From contig JABMRH010000257.1 in assembly GCA_013202725.1 (NCBI GenBank), positions 1-8,455 on the forward strand: DNA of 8,455 nucleotides. The letters are read 5' to 3'. Made by a program: the position numbers and the translations under genes. This DNA comes from Desulfobacteraceae bacterium. GTDB lineage: Bacteria > Desulfobacterota > Desulfobacteria > Desulfobacterales > ETH-SRB1. Position 1 is the stretch's first letter, and each line of letters starts with the position of its first letter. The notes beneath the pieces were generated by a model. The model did not search any database, had not been told where the DNA came from, and saw only the letters and a list, made by a program, of their open reading frames with translations. Shown here piece by piece: positions 1 to 5,637 of the stretch.

Positions 1-1032
1 CGCTGGCATCCGGATGAAACTATTGATACTGTGCGTGCGCTTGCCGCGTGGATGACGTGGAAGACATCAGTGGTTGATCTGCCTCTGGGCGGGGGTAAAG
101 GTGGTATCACCTGTAATCCCAAAGAACTTTCTGAAAACGAGAAAGAGCGCCTTGCCAGGGCATATATAAGGGCTATGGCAGAGCATCTTGGTGTCAACAA
201 AGATGTGCCTGCTCCGGATGTATATACCACCCCCCAAATCATGGCATGGATGATGGATGAATATGAGACTATAACAAGAGCCCATCATCCAGGCGTTATC
301 ACCGGAAAGCCGTTGCAAATAGGCGGGTCGGCCGGCCGTGTTGATGCGACTGCCCGCGGGGGCATGTATGTAACCCGTGAGGCAGCTAATAAAATGAGCC
401 TTGATCTCAGCGGCAAGACCATGGCAATTCAGGGCTTTGGAAATGCAGGGCAATATGCCGCAACCCTTGGACATGAGTTGCTTGGTCTTGAACTGATAGC
501 AGCTTCGGATTCAAAGGGAGGGATTTATAATGAAAAAGGTATAGACCCTGAGGCTCTGGTAAAATATAAATTACAGACAGGGACTCTTCAGGGTTTCCCT
601 GATACCGATGCCATTACAAACGATGAGTTGCTGGAGCTTGAGGTTGCAGTTCTATTTCCGGCAGCCCTTGAACAGGTTATTACCGAAAAGAATGCTGACA
701 ATATTAAATGTAAAATCATGTGTGAACTTGCAAATGGCCCCACGACCCCCGAGGCTGATGATATACTTTTCGAGAATAATGTTTTTGTTCTTCCCGATTT
801 TCTCGCCAACTCCGGCGGTGTAACTGTATCTTATTTTGAACAGGTTCAGAATACTTATAATTATTACTGGGAACTGAAAGAAGTTCATAAGAATCTTGAT
901 ATAAAAATTACAAATGCTTTTCAAAGCGTTTACGAGATGAGCCGGAGAGAGAAAATTAATATGCGTCAGGCTGCTTACCTGGTATCTGTTGATAGAGTGG
1001 CTGAGGCATGCAGGTTGCGGGGATGGGTTTAG
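1..1032 (+). CDS. Glutamate dehydrogenase, 5'-truncated by window edge
   Basis: Hexameric Glu/Leu/Phe/Val dehydrogenase family; catalyses reversible NAD(P)H-dependent reductive amination of 2-oxoglutarate to glutamate in the cytoplasm. The reading frame is open from base 1 (RWHPDET...), so the GTG at 31 is internal. About 75-80 N-terminal residues are missing, judged from the usual ~420. In the visible 343 residues, K21 (MTWK) matches the alpha-carboxylate-binding Lys, K33 (GGGKGG) the catalytic Lys and D73 (PAPD) the catalytic Asp of Clostridium symbiosum GDH (K113, K125, D165). The first substrate Lys (KGG before RWHP) lies just off the window. The Rossmann glycine motif GFGNAG is at residues 145-150, and the C-terminal NSGGVTVSYFE is present. 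From memory the sequence is strikingly like Thermococcales GDH (VYTxPQIMAWMMDEYE, DSKGGIYN, KNADNIK, ending RGWV). NAD versus NADP preference cannot be decided. It converges on glnA, complementing the GS route of ammonia assimilation. Confidence 0.95.
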   Translation, partial: RWHPDETIDTVRALAAWMTWKTSVVDLPLGGGKGGITCNPKELSENEKERLARAYIRAMAEHLGVNKDVPAPDVYTTPQIMAWMMDEYETITRAHHPGVITGKPLQIGGSAGRVDATARGGMYVTREAANKMSLDLSGKTMAIQGFGNAGQYAATLGHELLGLELIAASDSKGGIYNEKGIDPEALVKYKLQTGTLQGFPDTDAITNDELLELEVAVLFPAALEQVITEKNADNIKCKIMCELANGPTTPEADDILFENNVFVLPDFLANSGGVTVSYFEQVQNTYNYYWELKEVHKNLDIKITNAFQSVYEMSRREKINMRQAAYLVSVDRVAEACRLRGWV

Positions 1033-1051
1033 CTTTTCGATTTTTTTCATT

Positions 1052-1125
1052 AGAAATTTACAAACTCAAAAAGGTTAGTTTTGCAATTCCTTTTCTCCGC
1101 GGTAAAAATGAGTTTGTAAATTTCT
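1052..1125. repeat. Perfect 17-bp inverted repeat between convergent genes
   Basis: The arm at 1052-1068 (AGAAATTTACAAACTCA) is the exact reverse complement of 1109-1125, with a 40-base loop. Inside the loop AAAAGG (1069-1074) can pair with CCTTTT (1089-1094). It fills most of the 111-base gap between the GDH stop and the glnA stop. No T-run follows the stem on either strand, so it is not a textbook intrinsic terminator. It may still be a bidirectional transcript-end structure or a short mobile-repeat remnant. Its core TTTACAAACTCA differs by one base from TTTACAAATTCA (4708-4719) in the larger palindromic element near 4.7 kb. Confidence 0.7.
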
Positions 1126-1143
1126 GTTCATAAAATACTCGGG

Positions 1144-2556
1144 CTATATGTCGAAGTAAAGAAAAAATTCATGTGGATGGGGACGAAGTTTAATTGGATT
1201 TACTTCGTTTTCTGTCTTGTATTCAATCCATGTATCAATAACATCCTGAGTAAAAACATCACCTTTGAGCAGGAAGGCGTGGTCTTCTTTTAAGGCGGAT
1301 AGCGCTTCCTCCAGCGACCCGGGAGCGGATGGTATATCGGCAAGCTCTTCTGGCGGAAGACCGTATATGTCTTTGTCCAGTGGTTCTCCAGGGTCTATCT
1401 TGTTTTCGATGCCGTCTAATACAGCCATAAGAATAGCTGAAAAGGCCAGGTACCCGTTACAGGATGGGTCAGGGGTTCGAAATTCAATCCGCTTTGCCTT
1501 TGGCGATGCAGAATACATCGGTATGCGGATTGCAGCACTCCGGTTACGGCTTGAATATGCCAGATTTACAGGAGCTTCAAAGCCCGGGACAAGCCGCTTG
1601 TAAGAATTGGTGGTCGGATTGGTAAGAGCACACAGCGCACCACAGTGTTTTAATATTCCTCCGATTCCGTAAAGAGCCTCCTGGGAAACCCCGGCATACT
1701 TATCACCCGCAAAGATTGGCTCTCCATTTTTCCATATGCTGATATGTGTGTGCATTCCGGAGCCGTTATCCCCGAAAAGAGGTTTCGGCATAAATGTAAC
1801 CGTGCGATTATCTTCTTGGGCCACATTCTTTAGCACATACTTAAACCACATTAGTTGGTCACCCATTTGTAGAAGCGGTTTAAAACGCATATCGATCTCC
1901 GCCTGTCCGGCTGTTGCAACTTCATGGTGCTGGCATTCAACATCTATACCCAGTTTTTCAAGGGTAAGAAGCATGTCGGTTCGAAGATTCTGGAACTTGT
2001 CGGTGGGCGGAACAGGAAAGTACCCTTGCTTATGCCTTGGTTTATAGCCAAGATTCGGGAATTCTTCTCTGCCGCTGTTCCAGATTCCTTCCACAGAGTC
2101 AATCTCATAGAAAGCCATGTTTGTCGATGATTCGAAGCGCACGTTATCAAAGATAAAAAATTCGGCTTCAGGTCCTATATATGCTGTGTCTCCGATTCCG
2201 CTGCCTTTCAGGAATAATTCCGCTTTTTTGGCAATATAGCGGGGGTCGCGAGAATAAGGTTCCCGTGTGAGTGGATCGGCAATATCTCCGATAAGAACCA
2301 GAGTCGGAACTTCAAAGAATGGATCCATCTTTGCGGTGGCAGGGTCGGGTATCACAAGCATATCGCTGGCATGAATCGGCTGCCATCCCCTTATGCTTGA
2401 ACCGTCAAACCCAAAACCGTCTTCAAAGCTGAACTCATTAAGTTCGCATATAGGCACGGTAAAATGTTGCCATACCCCTGGAAGGTCCAGGAAACGTAAA
2501 TCAACAACCTTAACCTCATTTTCTTTTGCCATTTCCAGTACCTGTTTTGGTGTCAT
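1144..2556 (-). CDS. glnA: Type I (GS-I-beta) glutamine synthetase
   Basis: Cytoplasmic dodecameric enzyme making glutamine from glutamate, ammonia and ATP. I chose the ATG at 2556 (MTPKQVLEMA, 470 aa) because AAGGAGA (2565-2571) lies just upstream; an open frame extends 24 residues further, but that stretch overlaps glnB and is unlike the family. With this start the numbering nearly matches E. coli. The loop GFGFDGSSI is at 48-56 (Asp51). Metal and substrate residues include E130 and E132 (IGPEAEFFIFD), E220 (AGQAEIDMRF), H269 (GDNGSGMHTHISIW), flap E327 (VPGFEAPVN) and R339 (NRSAAIRIP). Tyr398 in DKDIYGLPPEE is the adenylylation site, so reversible adenylylation by GlnE is expected; glnE is not in the window. 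Full length, no damage. It is the second gene after glnB (28-base gap), consistent with co-transcription. Confidence 0.98.
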   Translation of the reverse strand: MTPKQVLEMAKENEVKVVDLRFLDLPGVWQHFTVPICELNEFSFEDGFGFDGSSIRGWQPIHASDMLVIPDPATAKMDPFFEVPTLVLIGDIADPLTREPYSRDPRYIAKKAELFLKGSGIGDTAYIGPEAEFFIFDNVRFESSTNMAFYEIDSVEGIWNSGREEFPNLGYKPRHKQGYFPVPPTDKFQNLRTDMLLTLEKLGIDVECQHHEVATAGQAEIDMRFKPLLQMGDQLMWFKYVLKNVAQEDNRTVTFMPKPLFGDNGSGMHTHISIWKNGEPIFAGDKYAGVSQEALYGIGGILKHCGALCALTNPTTNSYKRLVPGFEAPVNLAYSSRNRSAAIRIPMYSASPKAKRIEFRTPDPSCNGYLAFSAILMAVLDGIENKIDPGEPLDKDIYGLPPEELADIPSAPGSLEEALSALKEDHAFLLKGDVFTQDVIDTWIEYKTENEVNPIKLRPHPHEFFLYFDI

Positions 2557-2564
2557 AATTTGAA

Positions 2565-2571
2565 TCTCCTT
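2565..2571 (-). promoter_or_regulatory. Shine-Dalgarno site setting the glnA start
   Basis: On the minus strand AAGGAGA sits 8 bases before the ATG at 2556. It supports the 470-aa GlnA start over the longer open frame whose first ATG (2628) lies inside glnB. Confidence 0.8.
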
Positions 2572-2584
2572 ATTATAGCAATTG

Positions 2585-2923
2585 TTAAATAGCATCTTTC
2601 CCTTTTTCTCCTGTCCGCACTCTGACAACTTCCTCTATGGGGAACACAAAAATTTTTCCATCACCGATTTTGCCGGTATATGCAGCCTTCTTTATTGTTT
2701 CAACCACATTATCAGCCAAGTCGGTTTCAACAACTATTTCGATCTTGATTTTAGGGATGAAGTCAACCACATATTCGGCCCCGCGATAAACCTCCTTGTG
2801 CCCTTTCTGCCGTCCGTATCCCTTTACCTCTGAAATAGTCATTCCATGGATGCCGACTTCATTCAATGCTTCTTTAACATCATCCAGCTTAAAAGGTTTG
2901 ATGATCGCCTCGATTTTCTTCAT
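2585..2923 (-). CDS. glnB: Nitrogen regulatory protein PII
   Basis: Trimeric cytoplasmic signal protein that reads 2-oxoglutarate, ATP/ADP and, through uridylylation, glutamine; in proteobacteria it controls GS adenylylation. Two ATGs are adjacent (2926 and 2923). I use the second: it gives the canonical 112 aa, places the uridylylated T-loop tyrosine at Tyr51 (EVYRGAEYVVDF), and leaves 8 bases to the GGAG. The first ATG would add one Met. The N-terminus MKKIEAIIKPFKLDDVKEAL is near-identical to E. coli GlnB from memory. The B-loop TGKIGDGKIFVFP (83-95) and R101/R103 of the C-loop (RVRTGE) bind nucleotide. The name glnB rather than glnK rests on linkage to glnA and absence of amtB nearby; sequence alone does not separate the paralogues cleanly. 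First gene of the glnB-glnA operon. Confidence 0.95.
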   Translation of the reverse strand: MKKIEAIIKPFKLDDVKEALNEVGIHGMTISEVKGYGRQKGHKEVYRGAEYVVDFIPKIKIEIVVETDLADNVVETIKKAAYTGKIGDGKIFVFPIEEVVRVRTGEKGKDAI

Positions 2924-3004
2924 CATTATATCTCCTTTTTCGAATAAAAAACCAATCCGATTATTTTATAAAATTAGGTTCTTCTTTAATTTTTAAATAG
3001 TTTT

Positions 3005-3036
3005 ACTATATAGATTCCGGTAAAAATTTCACTCAA
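3005..3036 (-). promoter_or_regulatory. Possible sigma70-type promoter for glnBA
   Basis: On the minus strand TTGAGT (3036-3031) is followed after 18 bases by TATATA (3012-3007); the overlapping TATAGT (3010-3005) fits the -10 consensus better, but at 20 bases. It lies about 80 bases before glnB in the 186-base AT-rich spacer with rarA. In such AT-rich DNA the match is weak evidence. I found no sigma54 GG-N10-GC promoter of the kind often seen before glnB/glnA. Confidence 0.25.
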
Positions 3037-3112
3037 TATTTATACCATCGTTCTTAAATTTACAATAAAAATAGTTTATAAAGATATTTCTCTTTCTTTC
3101 GTTTGACGGTGC

Positions 3113-4456
3113 CTAAGTTTTTTTGAGGTTGCGCCATTTTTCAAGCCTTTGTTTTATTGTCTTTTCATATCCCCTGTCTGTTGGAAAGTAGTAGCGCCTG
3201 CCTCTGAGTTTTTCCGGCAGATAGTCCTGGGGAGTAAATCCTTCTTTATAATCATGCGCATACCTGTAGTCTTTTCCATACCCGATATCTTTCATCAGTC
3301 TGGTTGGAGCATTCCTTATGTGCAGCGGAACAGGCTGCGAGCCCGAACTTTCAATTTCTTTTTTAACCATGTTAGAAGAGATGTATATACTATTGCTTTT
3401 GGGCGCTGTTGCAAGATAAACAGCGGCCTGGGTCAGAGCCAGCTCCCCTTCAGGGTGTCCTAAAAACTTAAATGCTTCCATCGCGTTTAAAGCGACTCCG
3501 AGAGCATACGGATCTGCATTTCCCACGTCTTCGGATGCAAACCTGACCATCCTTCGGGCAATGTATAAGGGATTTTCTCCGGCCGACAGCATCCGTTCGA
3601 GCCAATAGATTGCCGCGTCAGGATCGCTTCCACGCAGGCTTTTGTGAAAGGCTGATATAAGATTAAAGTGTTCTTCACCTGACTTGTCATATACAAGAGC
3701 CTTTTTCTGCAAAGCCGTCTCAATAACCTGCAAACTTATATGTCTGGTTGTCACATTTTCAACAGGTTCCGTTTCAGGTATGAGCAAAGAAGCTGCCAAT
3801 TCAAGGTTGTTTAAGGCAACACGGGCATCTCCTTCCGCGATGTGTATCAGATAAGCAAGAGCGTCCCGGTCAAAACCGAGATTAATATTGCCAAGCCCAT
3901 TTTTTTTATCATTTAGAGAGCGGTCAATTATTTCGGCAATATTATCTGATGAAAGAGCTTCCAGGATTATTACGCGGCATCTTGATAAGAGGGGAGAAAT
4001 TACTTCAAAGGAAGGATTTTCGGTGGTAGCTCCGATTAATGTTATGAGACCGCTTTCAACATGATGGAGGAATGCATCCTGCTGGGCCTTGTTGAATCTG
4101 TGTATTTCATCTACAAAAAGTATGGTGCTTTTCTGATAAAGCTTTTGCTGATTTTTTGCATCTTCTATAACAGATCTTATCTCCTTGACGCCTGAAAGCA
4201 CGGCAGAGAAATGAACAAAATATGAACCGGTTTCATTGGCAATAAGTCTGGCAAGGGTTGTTTTCCCACATCCGGGAGGGCCCCAGAGGATCATTGAAAA
4301 AATTCGGTCTTTTTCAATCGCCCTGCGAATCAGACCCTCTTTGCCCAGGATATGACTTTGTCCCACGAATTCATCAAGGCTCTTCGGACGCATCCTGTCG
4401 GCCAGTGGTTTTGATGCGGCTGATGCCTTCTGCGCTCTATATTCAAACAGATCCAA
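3113..4456 (-). CDS. rarA: Replication-associated recombination protein A (AAA+ ATPase)
   Basis: RarA/MgsA/WRNIP1-family ATPase acting at stalled replication forks and on single-stranded DNA ends with SSB; cytoplasmic, tetrameric in characterised relatives. The 447 residues match the usual length. The N-terminal part carries PLADRMRPKSLDEFVGQ (17-33), Walker A GPPGCGKTT (59-67), Walker B ILFVDEIHRF (112-121), sensor 1 GATTENPSF (142-150), an arginine finger in LLSRCR (R159/R161) and sensor 2 around GDAR (209-212). The C-terminal family-specific part has HKSLRGSDPDAAIYWLERML (271-290), RRMVRFASEDVGNADP (301-316) and a late PTRLMKDIGYGKDYRYAHD (384-402). The start is TTG, as no ATG or GTG lies between the upstream in-frame stop and MDLFEYR; GAAGGG stands 6 bases before it. 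It is divergent from the LolA-like/RND operon and separated from glnB by 186 bases, so probably transcribed alone. Confidence 0.96.
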   Translation of the reverse strand: MDLFEYRAQKASAASKPLADRMRPKSLDEFVGQSHILGKEGLIRRAIEKDRIFSMILWGPPGCGKTTLARLIANETGSYFVHFSAVLSGVKEIRSVIEDAKNQQKLYQKSTILFVDEIHRFNKAQQDAFLHHVESGLITLIGATTENPSFEVISPLLSRCRVIILEALSSDNIAEIIDRSLNDKKNGLGNINLGFDRDALAYLIHIAEGDARVALNNLELAASLLIPETEPVENVTTRHISLQVIETALQKKALVYDKSGEEHFNLISAFHKSLRGSDPDAAIYWLERMLSAGENPLYIARRMVRFASEDVGNADPYALGVALNAMEAFKFLGHPEGELALTQAAVYLATAPKSNSIYISSNMVKKEIESSGSQPVPLHIRNAPTRLMKDIGYGKDYRYAHDYKEGFTPQDYLPEKLRGRRYYFPTDRGYEKTIKQRLEKWRNLKKT

Positions 4457-4462
4457 ATTTTG

Positions 4463-4468
4463 CCCTTC
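4463..4468 (-). promoter_or_regulatory. Ribosome binding site for the TTG-started rarA
   Basis: On the minus strand GAAGGG lies 6 bases before TTG at 4456. Upstream in the same frame no ATG or GTG occurs before a TAA, so this site decides the start. Confidence 0.6.
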
Positions 4469-4480
4469 GAGATTTCTTTG

Positions 4481-4528
4481 ACAGGATTAACAGGATTAAC
4501 AGGATTAAAATATCAAAACTCATCCTGT
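4481..4528. repeat. Tandem 9-bp repeat with an inverted copy
   Basis: Three perfect copies of ACAGGATTA run head to tail (4481-4489, 4490-4498, 4499-4507). ATCCTGT (4522-4528) is the reverse complement of ACAGGAT (4499-4505), giving a possible 7-bp hairpin with a 16-base loop. On the minus strand it reads as AATCCTGTTAATCCTGT..., a dispersed intergenic repeat style I recall from many unrelated bacterial genomes. It lies 24 bases upstream of the rarA start, so it is probably in the rarA leader. Confidence 0.8.
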
Positions 4529-4556
4529 AAATTATCATTAAAATGATTTAATCAAG

Positions 4557-4724
4557 TTTGATGAATTCGTAAAAAGTCCCTTTAGCCTGTCATTTCGAGT
4601 GAAACGAGAAATCCTTGTTTCGACAACAGGAGAAATCTTACTGCAACCTATTGAAAAAATAAGATTTCTCCCTGCGGTCGAAATGACACATTTGATGAAT
4701 CCGACTTTTTACAAATTCATCAAA
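4557..4724. repeat. MITE-like palindromic intergenic element
   Basis: The outer 22-bp terminal inverted repeats (4557-4578 and 4703-4724) pair with one mismatch. Inside, TGTCATTTCGA (4588-4598) pairs perfectly with 4678-4688. Further in, GAGAAATC (4606-4613) can pair with 4663-4670, while GGAGAAATCTTA (4629-4640) pairs perfectly with 4660-4671 across a 19-base loop; these two compete for the same strand. TTTGATGAAT occurs directly at 4557-4566 and 4691-4700. There is no ORF of substance and no clear target-site duplication. Similar TGATGAATTCGTAAAAAGTC and GTCATTTCGAG repeats are, from memory, common between genes in Desulfobacterales. The element ends just before the putative promoter of the following operon. 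Confidence 0.8.
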
Positions 4725-4729
4725 GCTTA

Positions 4730-4758
4730 TTGAAACGATAAAATAAATTAGGCAAAAT
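4730..4758 (+). promoter_or_regulatory. Candidate sigma70-type promoter of the LolA-like/RND operon
   Basis: TTGAAA (4730-4735) is followed after 17 bases by CAAAAT (4753-4758), 24 bases before the start codon. Five and four of six bases match consensus. It begins six bases after the palindromic element ends, so that element abuts or overlaps upstream promoter DNA. Moderate-to-weak match in AT-rich DNA. Confidence 0.3.
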
Positions 4759-4782
4759 CTTAGTCAGTATAAGGAGAAGGCT

Positions 4783-5598
4783 ATGAACAGGAAATTCCGG
4801 ATCTTAAGTTTGATTATGTTGTGGCTGAGCATTCCGCTTGCAGCACAGGCTGCAGAGATGACCGGACGCGAGATTATGAAAAAGCAAAAGGAATTGCATA
4901 AAGTGCAAAGTGAAATCGGAGACGAAATCATGCTCCTCGTGGACAAGGACGGCAGCAAGGAAAAGAGGCAGGTCAAACGCTATGCAAAGGAGGTTAGCGA
5001 CGATGTTCATCATTATCTGATCGCATTCGTTAGCCCTGCCGATATCAGGGGGACAGCTCTCCTTACATGGGAACAAAAAGAACGGGAGAATGATCAATGG
5101 TTATACCTTTCGGCACAGAAAAAAATGCAACGTATCGCAAAGGGAAGCAAGAAAAATTACTTTATGGGCACAGACTTTACATATGAAGACATGGAGCCTG
5201 AAGATATTGACAACTTTAACTACACGATTCTGCGTTTGGAAAAGCTGAATCAGGACAAGAAGGATTCTGACTGTTATGTAATCGAGGCGATTCCGGCCAA
5301 CGAGGAGAAAAAAAGGGAAAGCGGTTATTCCAGACGGATTATGTGGATAGAAAAGGAATACTTGTATACCCTTAAGGTGGAGTTCTACGATCACAGAGGC
5401 AGATTGCAGAAAATACAAACTAATCATGCGCTGGAAAATGTTTCAGGGACAATATGGCGTGCAAAAAAAAGTTTGATGAATCATTTGGTGAGAAAACATA
5501 AAACCCTTACAGGCACTACGTCGAGAAAGATCAACACGTCTGTAAAGGATTCTGTATTTACGGAACGCTTTATACTTTCCGGCAAGCATACACAGTAA
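4783..5598 (+). CDS. Periplasmic LolA-like outer membrane lipoprotein-sorting protein
   Basis: 271-aa secreted protein. Residues 1-23 form a Sec signal peptide (MNRKFR, hydrophobic core, AQA/AEM cleavage), with no lipobox cysteine, so a soluble periplasmic product is expected. The mature protein has features of the LolA-like family that travels with RND exporters: FVSPADIRGTALLTW (82-96), QWLYLSAQKKMQRIAKG (105-121) and YFMGTDFTYEDMEPED (126-141), then beta-rich sequence (RRIMWIEKEYLYTLKVEFYD). LolA-fold proteins hold acyl chains in a half-barrel; here the cargo is unknown. AAGGAGA (4771-4777) supports the ATG at 4783. The RND/MMPL exporter begins 39 bases downstream on the same strand, so the two are very likely co-transcribed. 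It is not LolA itself, which is shorter and pairs with LolCDE. Family assignment is confident; the specific role is not. Confidence 0.87.
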   Translation: MNRKFRILSLIMLWLSIPLAAQAAEMTGREIMKKQKELHKVQSEIGDEIMLLVDKDGSKEKRQVKRYAKEVSDDVHHYLIAFVSPADIRGTALLTWEQKERENDQWLYLSAQKKMQRIAKGSKKNYFMGTDFTYEDMEPEDIDNFNYTILRLEKLNQDKKDSDCYVIEAIPANEEKKRESGYSRRIMWIEKEYLYTLKVEFYDHRGRLQKIQTNHALENVSGTIWRAKKSLMNHLVRKHKTLTGTTSRKINTSVKDSVFTERFILSGKHTQ

Positions 5599-5637
5599 AG
5601 AACATTAATTTAATATTTTTCTGGGAAGGTTATACTT

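Noticed and set aside
31..33. GTG as the start of the dehydrogenase
   Set aside because: The ten upstream codons continue the conserved GDH sequence (RWHPDETIDT), so the gene begins beyond the window.
2557..2628. Longer GlnA open frame beginning at the ATG at 2628
   Set aside because: The extra 24 residues overlap the glnB coding end and do not resemble the family; a strong Shine-Dalgarno precedes the ATG at 2556 and gives the canonical length.
3098..3115. GGCACC on the minus strand near the rarA end, reminiscent of a sigma54 -24 box for glnB
   Set aside because: No GC at the -12 position, and it lies almost 190 bases from glnB.
4481..4724. CRISPR array
   Set aside because: The repeats are 9-bp contiguous units or inverted arms; there is no regular repeat-spacer pattern and no cas gene.
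4751..4764. Possible sigma54 promoter (GGCAAAATCTTAGT) before the LolA-like gene
   Set aside because: GG is present but the -12 GC at the required spacing is not.
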